Source: Candidatus Moraniibacteriota bacterium (GTDB lineage Bacteria; Patescibacteriota; Minisyncoccia; Moranbacterales; UBA2206). From it: a stretch of 26,942 bases of DNA. Both the position numbers and the translations under genes were made by a program. Shown piece after piece: positions 13,861 through 20,550 of the stretch (position 1 is its first letter; every line of letters begins with the position of its first letter). The notes beneath the pieces are model-generated. The model was not told where the DNA came from and searched no databases. It saw nothing but the letters and a program-made list of their open reading frames with translations. The DNA lies in contig DMXN01000015.1 in assembly GCA_003482885.1 (NCBI GenBank), positions 1 to 26,942 on the forward strand, in the 5' to 3' direction.

Positions 13861-13887
13861 CCAGCAGCGACTGGCGAAAAATTTAGC

Positions 13888-13916
13888 AAAAGGCAACCGG
13901 AGGTTTGCCTTTTTTT
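13888..13916 (+). terminator. Intrinsic terminator of the CxxC-protein gene
   Basis: AAAAGGCAACC (13888-13898) and GGTTTGCCTTTT form a stem with one bulged T and a GGA loop, ending in a run of T residues to 13916. It is 28 bases after the stop codon. Confidence 0.8.
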
Positions 13917-13921
13917 ATTTT

Positions 13922-14204
13922 TTGTCTGAACTGTGATTTGTCTGATTATTTGATGGGCTATGATTTTTTAATATTCTCCTCTCCCTTCGGGAGAGGATGT
14001 CGCGTACTCGCGACAGGTGAGGGAGGAACTTGATGCCAAAAGAAAATAAATATAAAAAATAATTTTTCTGTATATCATTTGCCCTTCCCTCATCCGCCCT
14101 TCGGGCACCTTCTCCCGAAGGGAGAAGGGAATTAAAATCATAGTCCATCATTCAATCATTTTAATCACAGTTCGAGACAATTCAGCGACAGACAATTCAG
14201 ACAA
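13922..14204. mobile_element. Large MITE-like inverted-repeat element reaching the next gene's stop codon
   Basis: Nested inverted repeats share an axis near 14055-14065: TTGTCTGAA (13922-13930) with TTCAGACAA (14196-14204), GAACTGTGATT (13928-13938) with AATCACAGTTC (14163-14173), TGATGGGCTATGATTTT (13951-13967) with a 16/17 inverse copy ending at 14150, and CTCTCCCTTCGGGAGAG (13979 on) with a related CTTCTCCC-GAAGGGAGAAG block at about 14110-14129. Each half also forms its own hairpins. It has no coding capacity. The TGA stop of the tandem ATPase gene (14197-14199) lies within the outermost repeat. Confidence 0.7.
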
Positions 14205-17200
14205 CCCTCTCCACTTCTTCCAAACTCGTCTCGCCTTCCAATACTTTCAAAATTCCGTCTTGCGCCATTGTTAGCATTCCGCTTTCGATGGCTTTTTGTT
14301 CGAGTTCGGCGGTGATGGCGCCGCGGATGATGGCGTCTTGAATTTCGCGAGTTAGCACAAAAATTTCACTGATAGTAGTGCGGCCTTTGTAGCCTAAGTG
14401 GTTACATTTTTCGCAACCATTAGCTTTAAAAATTTCTAAAACTTTTGGAATTTCCACGCCGGATTTCGTGCTGATTGTTTTCAAAACTTCTGCTATTTTT
14501 TCTTTTTCAATTTCCGTCGGCGCGACTTTGATTTTACAATCGCAAAGTTTTCTCACTAATCGTTGGGCGATAAAAGCGTTGACGCCGGAAACAATGTCCT
14601 CCGGCGCAACACCCATATTTAGCATTCTCGCCACCGCGCCGGAAGCGTTGTTAGTATGCAAGGTGGATAATACCAGATGCCCCGTAAGCGCGGCTTGGAC
14701 GGCGATTTGGGCGGTTTCGTTATCGCGGATTTCACCGATCATCATAATATCCGGATTTTGACGGAGAAGCGCGCGAAGAGCGGTGGAAAAAGTGTAGCCG
14801 TCTTTTTCGCTGACGGGAGTTTGCAAAATTCCTTCCATTTGATATTCAATCGGATCTTCGACTGTGATGATTTTAATTTCCGGATTTTTAATAAAATTCA
14901 AAATCGCGTAAAGCGTGGTGGTTTTTCCGCTACCGGTCGGACCGGTATTCAACACAACACCATTAGGCTTTCCTATTTCATGTTTTATTTTTTCCAAATT
15001 CTGTTTTCTAATTCCCAATTTGTCCAAATTTAATTCTATGGAAGATTTGCTTAACAAACGCATCACAACCGTTTCGCCAAAACCGCCGAGAATGATCGAA
15101 ACGCGAATATCGACTGTTTTTTCTTTCAGGTCGATTATTTTATCATCAAACGAAATACTGAAACGGCTGTCGACAACGCCTTGGCGCGCTTCGGTTTTTA
15201 CTCCGCTTAAAAGTTTAACTTGACCCAAAAAAGTGGCATATTCCGTGAGCGGCAACGAAGCGACTGTCTGCAAAATTCCATCAATGCGAAAACGAATTTT
15301 AACATTTTCTTTTTCCGGCTCGACATGAATATCGCCGACACCCAAAATTTGCGCGGCGGAAAAAATAATTTTTATCGCGTCGGCAATTTTCGCGCCGGCT
15401 AATAATTTTTGCGTTTTGGAAAAATCGGAAACGCTTGAAACCGTCGCGTCGTAAAATTCTTTTTTAATCGGCAAGGTGCTTCCTAAAGTTTGCGCCATCA
15501 GTTTTTCATAAATACCCTCCAAAAATTCTCCCTGCCCCGTTACTTTCTTTACTTCGTCGATAGAAGTGATTCCACTGACGGCTTTCAAAATTCCATCTTG
15601 TAGCATCGTAATCATTCCTTCTTCCAAAACCGCCATCGTAATTTCCGTTTCACCGGCAAGATCCAAAATCATTTTTTCCGTTTCCGGACTGATCGTCAAC
15701 ACTTCAAAAATTCCGATCCGTCCTTTATAGCCGGTATTTCCGCATTTCAAACAGCCTTTCGGTCGGTAAAGTTTTTCAATATTTTTGGGAATTTCCACTT
15801 TTGCCCGCGGGGAAATAATCGAAAGAATTTTTTTAATGGAAACAATAGTTTCTTTGGCAGGAATATATTCTTCTTTGCAATCGCAAAGTTTTCGCACCAG
15901 CCGCTGTCCGATAATCGCATTGACCGACGGCGCAATAAAAGCCGGCTTCACGCCCATTTCGACAAGTCTGGGAATGGAAGCGATAGCGCTGTTGGTATGA
16001 AAAGTGGAAAGCACCAGGTGCCCCGTCAACGCGGAATTGACAGCGATATCGGCAGTTTCATCATCGCGAATTTCACCGACTAAAATAATATCCGGATCTT
16101 GGCGAACGATAGCGCGCAAACCCGTGGCAAAAGTATAACCGCGCGATTTTTCAATTTGCGTTTGCGAAACACCGGTCAACTGATATTCGATCGGATCTTC
16201 AATGGTAATAATTTTTTTGTTCGGCATATTAAGTTTATTGACGATAGCGTAAAGCGTGGTGGTTTTCCCGCTGCCGGTCGGACCGGTCGTCAGAATCATT
16301 CCGTTGGGCGCGGCGATTTCTTTTTGAATTATTTCGTAAGCCAAACCTTGCAGACCCAACTGATCGATATCCACGCGGATAGAATCCGGATCAAGAAGCC
16401 GCATTACGATCGACTCGCCGAAATTTCCCGGAATAGCGGAAACACGAATGGCGATTTTTTTGTTAGCCAGATTTATTTCAAAAGTTCCGTCTTGCGCGAT
16501 ATCGGCGAGATTAAGTTTCATTCCGGACATCATCTTAATTCTAGTAGCAATTCTTTTATGGATATTTAACGGAAAAAAAGTCACATCTTGCAGAACGCCG
16601 TCGATGCGATAACGCAAACGAAAATCTTTTTCTTCCGGTTCGATATGCACATCGGACGCGCCTAATTGATAGGCGCCGGCCATAATAATATTCATCACTT
16701 GCGTTACGGGTAATTCTTTAATTCTTTCTTTTAATGAAATCAAATCTTTCAACGCCGATTCAAAACCGCTCAAGGTTTCTTCTCCGATGGTCAAGTTCAG
16801 TTGGTCTAAAATTTCCGCAAAAACTATTTTTTTATATTTCTCCAAAACTTTCTCAAAGTTGTAATTGGAAATAATAAACAACTTTATTTGCAAACCCAAT
16901 TTTTCGGAAAAACCACGCAAAAATTCTTGCGTTTCCTCTTTGGTTGGATTAGTCGCAACAACCGAAGCGATTTTGCCTTTTTTTTGAATCATCGCCACGC
17001 CGAATTTTTTGGCATCAGTTTCTTCAATCAATTTCAAGCTGTCGGTGGAAACCGGCACGATATTGGTATCGATATAGGGAAGGTCAATGCTGGCGGCAAA
17101 TTGAGCCGTCTCTTCTTCTTCCGACCGATGCTGCATTTTCGCCAGCAATTTATCCGAAGCCGTCTTTTTTACTAACTCATCTCCAATTGTTTTTTTTGTG

Positions 17201-17211
17201 ATTTTTATCAT
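14197..17211 (-). CDS. Tandem double PilB/GspE-type assembly ATPase
   Basis: A 1004-residue chain with two complete type IV pilus/type II secretion assembly ATPases. Residues 1-135 are an MshEN-like N-domain. Module 1 (about 140-560) has ASDVHIEP, Walker A GPTGSGKTT (310-318), the Asp box IEDPIEYQ, Walker B DIILVGEIRD (374-383), the His box HTNSA, and a zinc-type tetracysteine set (Cys443, 445, 487, 490). Module 2 (about 600-1004) repeats all of these: GDIHVEP (626-632), GPTGSGKTT (757-765), VEDPIEYQ, DIMMIGEIRD (821-830), LHTNNA, and cysteines 890, 892, 933, 936. Ordinary PilB/GspE is about 560-580 residues with one module. Both nucleotide sites look intact. Hexamers of such ATPases power pilus extension; here three chains could make one ring. 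ispG lies 5 bases upstream. Confidence 0.9.
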   Translation of the reverse strand: MIKITKKTIGDELVKKTASDKLLAKMQHRSEEEETAQFAASIDLPYIDTNIVPVSTDSLKLIEETDAKKFGVAMIQKKGKIASVVATNPTKEETQEFLRGFSEKLGLQIKLFIISNYNFEKVLEKYKKIVFAEILDQLNLTIGEETLSGFESALKDLISLKERIKELPVTQVMNIIMAGAYQLGASDVHIEPEEKDFRLRYRIDGVLQDVTFFPLNIHKRIATRIKMMSGMKLNLADIAQDGTFEINLANKKIAIRVSAIPGNFGESIVMRLLDPDSIRVDIDQLGLQGLAYEIIQKEIAAPNGMILTTGPTGSGKTTTLYAIVNKLNMPNKKIITIEDPIEYQLTGVSQTQIEKSRGYTFATGLRAIVRQDPDIILVGEIRDDETADIAVNSALTGHLVLSTFHTNSAIASIPRLVEMGVKPAFIAPSVNAIIGQRLVRKLCDCKEEYIPAKETIVSIKKILSIISPRAKVEIPKNIEKLYRPKGCLKCGNTGYKGRIGIFEVLTISPETEKMILDLAGETEITMAVLEEGMITMLQDGILKAVSGITSIDEVKKVTGQGEFLEGIYEKLMAQTLGSTLPIKKEFYDATVSSVSDFSKTQKLLAGAKIADAIKIIFSAAQILGVGDIHVEPEKENVKIRFRIDGILQTVASLPLTEYATFLGQVKLLSGVKTEARQGVVDSRFSISFDDKIIDLKEKTVDIRVSIILGGFGETVVMRLLSKSSIELNLDKLGIRKQNLEKIKHEIGKPNGVVLNTGPTGSGKTTTLYAILNFIKNPEIKIITVEDPIEYQMEGILQTPVSEKDGYTFSTALRALLRQNPDIMMIGEIRDNETAQIAVQAALTGHLVLSTLHTNNASGAVARMLNMGVAPEDIVSGVNAFIAQRLVRKLCDCKIKVAPTEIEKEKIAEVLKTISTKSGVEIPKVLEIFKANGCEKCNHLGYKGRTTISEIFVLTREIQDAIIRGAITAELEQKAIESGMLTMAQDGILKVLEGETSLEEVERVV

Positions 17212-17216
17212 AAAAA

Positions 17217-18269
17217 TTATAACCTCGCTATTTCTTCCAATAGTGTTTTTAAAATATCTTCTTCTTGAACTGATTTTATCACTTTGCCTTTCCGAAAAAT
17301 CGCTCCCATCCCTTTTCCTCCCGCTACGCCAATATCCGCTTCGCGCGCTTCGCCGGGACCGTTAACCGCGCAACCCATTACGGCAATATGAATATCTTTT
17401 TCGATAAATTGAACAGCATATTCCACTTGCTTGGCAAGTCTTATCAAATCAATTTGCGTTCGACCGCAAGTCGGACAGCTGGTTATAGTCACACCTCTCT
17501 TTCGAAGTTTTAAGGATTTCAAAATTTCCCACGCCACTTTCATTTCTTCTACAGGGTCGGCCGTCAACGAAACCCGCAGTGTCGCTCCGATTCCGTCATA
17601 AAGCAATATCCCCAAACCAATGGAAGACATAACCGTGCCACGAAAAATTGTACCGGCTTCCGTCACGCCGATATGCAAAGGATAATCAACTTTTTTAGCC
17701 AACAAACGATAGGCTTCCACTGTCCTTTCAATATCCGAAGCTTTTAAAGAAATTAAAATATCTTTGAAATTGCATTTTTCCAAAATGCGGATATGACGCA
17801 TCGCCGATTCAACCATTCCTTGCGCCGTCACTTTGTTTTTATACTTTTTTAGAATATCTTTTTCCAGTGAACCGCCATTTATTCCGATGCGAATGGGAAT
17901 TTTATTTTTCTTGCATAAGTCTACCACAGCTTGCGTTTTTTCCATTGATCCGATATTTCCCGGATTAATTCTAATTTTATCTATTCCTTGATTGATGGCT
18001 TCCAACGCTAATTTATAGTCAAAATGAATATCTGCCACTAACGGAATATGAATTTGCTTTTTAATTTTCCCAATCGCTTTGGCGGCTTCCATATCCGGCA
18101 CCGCCACGCGAATAATTTCACAACCGGCTTTTTCCAATTCTAAAATTTGTTTGATCGTCGTGGCAACATCACGCGTATCCGTATTGCACATCGACTGAAT
18201 TCGCACCGGATTATTCCCGCCCAATTTATACGGTCCGACTTTTACCACTCTGGATTTGTATTTTGGCAT
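17217..18269 (-). CDS. ispG: 4-hydroxy-3-methylbut-2-en-1-yl diphosphate synthase (IspG/GcpE)
   Basis: A 350-residue iron-sulfur enzyme of the MEP isoprenoid pathway. It converts 2-C-methyl-D-erythritol 2,4-cyclodiphosphate to HMBPP using reduced electron carriers. The TIM-barrel part opens with VKVGPYKLGGNNPVRIQSM and contains ADIHFDYKLAL, KIRINPGNIG and the IGINGGSL strand. The C-terminal [4Fe-4S] domain provides Cys265 and Cys268 (CPTCGR), Cys300 and Glu307 (MGCAVNGPGEA), the known ligand set. The length matches the short bacterial form. The ATG at 18269 is preceded by TTGAGT and TATAAG with a short 15-base spacer, a possible promoter. The tandem ATPase gene follows after 5 bases, so the two share a transcript although no functional link is known. 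Confidence 0.97.
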   Translation of the reverse strand: MPKYKSRVVKVGPYKLGGNNPVRIQSMCNTDTRDVATTIKQILELEKAGCEIIRVAVPDMEAAKAIGKIKKQIHIPLVADIHFDYKLALEAINQGIDKIRINPGNIGSMEKTQAVVDLCKKNKIPIRIGINGGSLEKDILKKYKNKVTAQGMVESAMRHIRILEKCNFKDILISLKASDIERTVEAYRLLAKKVDYPLHIGVTEAGTIFRGTVMSSIGLGILLYDGIGATLRVSLTADPVEEMKVAWEILKSLKLRKRGVTITSCPTCGRTQIDLIRLAKQVEYAVQFIEKDIHIAVMGCAVNGPGEAREADIGVAGGKGMGAIFRKGKVIKSVQEEDILKTLLEEIARL

Positions 18270-18371
18270 AAACTTTTTATCTTCCCGCTTATAGCTGATT
18301 TTATTCTAACTCAAAAATTTAAAAAAGACAAAAAAATTATCGCCGGCGACCACTGGATTTATTTTTCAAGC

Positions 18372-18382
18372 TGTGCTATTAT
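18372..18382 (+). promoter_or_regulatory. Extended -10 promoter for the tRNA-Glu region
   Basis: TGTGCTATTAT is an extended -10 of the same type as TGTGGTATAAT elsewhere. It points to the tRNA-Glu-like half at 18437 and tRNA-Glu at 18602. A weak AT-rich hairpin (18403-18424) intervenes. Confidence 0.5.
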
Positions 18383-18402
18383 CTTTTTAGTGAAAAGTTA
18401 GA

Positions 18403-18424
18403 AAAAAAGCTTCAACGCTTTTTT
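18403..18424 (+). terminator. Weak terminator-like hairpin before the tRNA-Glu region
   Basis: AAAAAAGC (18403-18410) and GCTTTTTT (18417-18424) pair around TTCAAC. The stem has only two G-C pairs but ends in six T residues. It may terminate minus- or plus-strand read-through weakly, or may be chance in AT-rich DNA. Confidence 0.3.
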
Positions 18425-18436
18425 ATATTGCAATTT

Positions 18437-18513
18437 GGCCTCATCGTCTATCGGTTAGGACATCAGGTTTTTCAGCCAAAGACTGACCACCCTTTGGGTG
18501 GCATCCTGTATAG
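18437..18513 (+). pseudogene. Broken tRNA-Glu-like 5' half with an insertion in the anticodon loop
   Basis: The 5' part reads as a tRNA: acceptor strand GGCCTCA (18437-18443), D arm GTC-TATCGGTTAG-GAC, then anticodon stem start ATCAGGTTTT (18462-18471), matching the intact tRNA-Glu at 18602 over much of its length. After TTTT comes a 30-base segment (18472-18501) containing the hairpin CCACCC-TTT-GGGTGG. The sequence then resumes as CATCCTG (18502-18508), the expected other half of the anticodon loop and stem. No T arm or 3' acceptor strand follows. It therefore looks like a tRNA-Glu interrupted inside the anticodon and lacking its 3' half. It is unlikely to be a functional tRNA. Confidence 0.55.
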
Positions 18514-18517
18514 AAGT

Positions 18518-18616
18518 ATGTATTATGCGTATATAACCAAGAGTAAAATAGAATTAAAGAATAGTAGCTTTAAAAAGAAAGAGTTATTGGAAAGAATAAA
18601 TGCCGCGTTCGTCTAG
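18518..18616 (+). pseudogene. Possible remnant of a GIY-YIG-type reading frame
   Basis: A 32-codon frame starts MYYAYITKSK, which resembles the opening of single-domain GIY-YIG nucleases (MYYVYILKS-type), but the diagnostic YIG part and the rest of the domain are absent. The frame runs into the tRNA-Glu gene at 18602 and stops at 18614-18616. It could be the truncated start of a mobile nuclease gene linked to the damaged tRNA just upstream, or it could be chance. Ten residues are too few to settle it. Confidence 0.25.
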
Positions 18617-18676
18617 CCCGGTTAGGACGCCAGGTTTTCATCCTGGAAATCAGGGGTTCGAATCCCCTACGCGGTA
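18602..18676 (+). tRNA. tRNA-Glu (anticodon TTC)
   Basis: A complete cloverleaf: acceptor GCCGCGT paired with ACGCGGT (G-U at the first pair), D arm GTC/GAC with the TAGCCCGGTTAG loop, anticodon arm CCAGG-TTTTCAT-CCTGG with TTC at positions 34-36, and T arm AGGGG-TTCGAAT-CCCCT. The discriminator is A (18676). The CCA end is not encoded (CTA follows), unlike the tRNA-Asn at 365-439, so a CCA-adding enzyme is needed. Confidence 0.93.
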
Positions 18677-18698
18677 CTAATCGAAAAAAGAAATGATC

Positions 18699-18724
18699 TA
18701 GCGCCAAATATTCTTCCGGCGCTA
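18699..18724 (+). terminator. Hairpin after tRNA-Glu
   Basis: TAGCGCC (18699-18705) pairs perfectly with GGCGCTA (18718-18724) across a 12-base loop. AAACATTTTAATTTTATTT follows rather than a clean T run, so it is a weak terminator or a processing hairpin for the tRNA transcript. Confidence 0.4.
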
Positions 18725-18771
18725 AAACATTTTAATTTTATTTGATTTTTGCAAGCAATCCGCGCAATTAA

Positions 18772-18800
18772 AAAACCCGCCTTTTAAAAGGGCGGGTTTT
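18772..18800 (-). terminator. Terminator of the rplJ-rplL operon
   Basis: AAAACCCGCC (18772-18781) pairs perfectly with GGCGGGTTTT (18791-18800) across a 9-base loop. On the minus strand the stem is followed by a T run (TTTTTT), 24 bases after the rplL stop. It also ends in TTTT on the plus strand, so it may work in both directions. Confidence 0.88.
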
Positions 18801-18823
18801 CTTTTTCATTTTTTTTAAAACAA

Positions 18824-19234
18824 TTATTTCAATGTTACAGTCGCGCCGGCTTCTTCCAGTTTCTTTTTCATATTCTCCGCGTCGGCTTTGGAAACTTTTT
18901 CTTTAATCACTTTTGGAGCGGCATCAACTAAATCTTTGGCATCTTTAAGACCAAGACCGGTTAACTCTCGCACCGCTTTGATCACATTGATTTTTGAAGC
19001 TCCGCAAGCGGTTACTTCAACATCAAATTCGGATTTTTCCTCAACTGCAACGACTGCATCGCCAGCCGCCGGAACGCCAGCCATCATCATTGGAGCGGAA
19101 GCGGACACGCCAAACTTCTCTTCCAAAATTTTCACTAATTCCGACAGTTCCAAAACGCTCATTGTTTCAATTTCAGAAACAAGTTTTTGAAATTTTGCTG
19201 GCACTGTCACTTCTTCTTTTTTTTCTTCTGTCAT
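18824..19234 (-). CDS. rplL: 50S ribosomal protein bL12 (L7/L12)
   Basis: A 136-residue stalk protein that recruits translation factors to the ribosome. The N-terminal dimerisation helices (KFQKLVSEIETMSVLELSELVKILEEKFGV) are followed by an Ala/Gly/Met-rich hinge and the conserved C-terminal domain (EFDVEVTACGASKINVIKAVRELTGLGLKDAKDLVDAAPKVIKE). It is slightly longer than usual (about 120-125) because of an acidic/basic N-terminal extension MTEEKKEEV. Within the C-terminal domain a Cys replaces a residue that is more often Leu or Ala. It is second in the operon behind rplJ; the 141-base gap contains TACGAAT repeats. Confidence 0.97.
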   Translation of the reverse strand: MTEEKKEEVTVPAKFQKLVSEIETMSVLELSELVKILEEKFGVSASAPMMMAGVPAAGDAVVAVEEKSEFDVEVTACGASKINVIKAVRELTGLGLKDAKDLVDAAPKVIKEKVSKADAENMKKKLEEAGATVTLK

Positions 19235-19244
19235 ACTTTTTCCC

Positions 19245-19280
19245 TACGAATTACGAATTTTTACGAATGTACGAATGTAC
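19245..19280. repeat. TACGAAT short repeats between rplJ and rplL
   Basis: TACGAAT occurs four times, at 19245-19251, 19252-19258, 19262-19268 and 19270-19276. Further along the same gap, AACAATT-like words recur at about 19340-19363. The TACGAA word is also the end of the inverted-repeat element at the ruvB 3' end (10661, 10756). Confidence 0.75.
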
Positions 19281-19375
19281 AAAAAATAAAAACTGCAATC
19301 TCGTAAAATTTAAAATTATTTAAAAAAACTTAATTTATTAACAATTCAACAATGAAACAATTTAGCAATATAACT

Positions 19376-19891
19376 TTATTTCTTCTCCGCAACAGCTTTT
19401 AAAGCTCTGACGAACCCGCTTAGATTTCCAGCCAAAACATTAACGAAACCGGAAATCGGAGCGTTGATCGCGCCGACAAATTTCGCCAGCAGTTCTTCCT
19501 TGGACGGCAACTTGGAAAGCGCGATAACATCTTCAACACTCAACATTTTTCCTTCCAAAATTCCTCCCGTCATTTTCAAATTATTATTCGCTTTGGAAAA
19601 TTTGCTCATTATTTTCGCCGCCGCCACTTCATTCTTGTCGGAAACCGCCACTGCGATTTGTCCTTCCATTTTAAGAATGTCCGCCTCCACTCCGGCTTCT
19701 TTCAGCGCAATATTGATCAATGTTTTTTTCACGACTTTCAAACTTATTTTTTCGGCTCTCAATTCGCTTCTTAACGCCGTCATATCTTTCATTGTCAATC
19801 CCTTAAAATCGGAAAAAACCACCGCCTTCGCTCCTTTAATTTTCTTTGCCAATTCTTTTGCGATAACTTCTTTTTGTTGTCTGGTTTGCAT
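19376..19891 (-). CDS. rplJ: 50S ribosomal protein uL10
   Basis: A 171-residue L10, which anchors the L12 dimers on 23S rRNA to form the stalk base. Typical features are the start QTRQQKEVIAKELAKKIKGAKAVVFSDFKGLTMKDMTALR, the strand LKVVKKTLINIALKEAG, and the C-terminal helix AGNLSGFVRALKAVAEKK that binds the L12 N-terminal domains. The length is normal. In other bacteria L10 bound to L12 represses its own operon by binding the leader RNA; an L10-leader-like structure with a terminator is present just upstream (19911-20009). Confidence 0.97.
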   Translation of the reverse strand: MQTRQQKEVIAKELAKKIKGAKAVVFSDFKGLTMKDMTALRSELRAEKISLKVVKKTLINIALKEAGVEADILKMEGQIAVAVSDKNEVAAAKIMSKFSKANNNLKMTGGILEGKMLSVEDVIALSKLPSKEELLAKFVGAINAPISGFVNVLAGNLSGFVRALKAVAEKK

Positions 19892-19910
19892 AATGATATT
19901 TTTTAAATTT

Positions 19911-20009
19911 AAAAATAAAAACTGCGGACTGTCCGCAGAAATAACAGAAAAAGAAAAAAACTTTTTCTACTTTCCTCAATAGGTCTTACAATTGCCTATC
20001 ATCTGCGGA
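19911..20009 (-). promoter_or_regulatory. L10-leader RNA with alternative terminator (attenuator)
   Basis: On the minus strand the leader contains TCCGCAGAT (20009-20001), then ATAGGC...ACCTAT-TGAGGA, then TTCTGCGGAC (19940-19931). This matches the arrangement of the ribosomal-protein L10 leader family: an outer stem CCGCAGA/TCTGCGG closing a kink-turn-like inner helix ending in GAGG. The same TCTGCGGAC can instead pair with the GTCCGCAG that follows it, making a compact CTGCGGA-CAG-TCCGCAG hairpin (19938-19922). A T-rich run (TTTTTATTTTT) comes next, an intrinsic terminator 30 bases before the rplJ ATG. The two folds exclude each other. Confidence 0.75.
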
Positions 20010-20035
20010 AAAAAAATATTTAATTTTGAAAAAAA

Positions 20036-20467
20036 TCATTCTTGCTTCGGCGCTTCAGCCTCGTCCGCCATAACTTCCACAGTGGCAGATTCTTTTTTAA
20101 TCGGTTCTATTGTTTCTTCGGTTTTTTTTACAACTTCTTTTTTTTCAGCAACTACATCTTCAACTTTCGAAGTTTCAGCGGGTTTTTCTCCAGCAACCAC
20201 TTTCTTCGGAATTTTTACAACTCTTTTCTTTTCGGAAATTACTCCTTTTTTAACTAATAAATTATGAACTGTGTCGGAAACGAACGCGCCTTTTTCAATC
20301 CAGTATTTTATCCGATCTCCTTTCAAAACCGCCTCTTTGGAATGCGGATTATAACTGCCCAAAATTTCAATATGCCGTCCTCCGGGTACCACTGTCCGCT
20401 CTTGAAGCATTATTTTAAATTGAGCGCTATTTTTTTTCCCCATTCTTGCCAATCTTATAGTCAACAT
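20036..20467 (-). CDS. rpsP: 30S ribosomal protein bS16 with long charged tail
   Basis: A 143-residue S16. The first 83 residues are a normal bS16 core: MLTIRLARMGKKNSAQFKI, the VVPGGRHIEILGSYNPH block, and a helix DRIKYWIEKGAFVSDTVHNLLVKKGV. S16 is an early assembly protein of the 30S body. Residues 84-143 are an extra tail of low complexity, very rich in Lys, Glu and Val and probably disordered; typical bS16 is 80-90 residues. The gene has its own promoter (20499-20527). The rplJ leader starts about 27 bases after its stop, so read-through into rplJ-rplL is possible. Confidence 0.95.
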   Translation of the reverse strand: MLTIRLARMGKKNSAQFKIMLQERTVVPGGRHIEILGSYNPHSKEAVLKGDRIKYWIEKGAFVSDTVHNLLVKKGVISEKKRVVKIPKKVVAGEKPAETSKVEDVVAEKKEVVKKTEETIEPIKKESATVEVMADEAEAPKQE

Positions 20468-20498
20468 AATAATTTAGTCTTTTTTTGATTACTGGTGT

Positions 20499-20527
20499 AG
20501 TTTATGAGGTTTTTAAGATTATGTCAA
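20499..20527 (-). promoter_or_regulatory. rpsP promoter
   Basis: On the minus strand TTGACA (20527-20522), a 17-base spacer and TAAACT (20504-20499) form a good promoter, 32 bases before the rpsP ATG. Confidence 0.65.
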
Positions 20528-20550
20528 GCAAAACAGCAATTTGCCTTTAT

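Noticed and set aside
18428..18517. Upstream part of the 62-codon plus-strand frame in the tRNA region
   Set aside because: It is the translation of the tRNA-Glu-like half and its insert; only the portion from 18518 has any resemblance to a protein.
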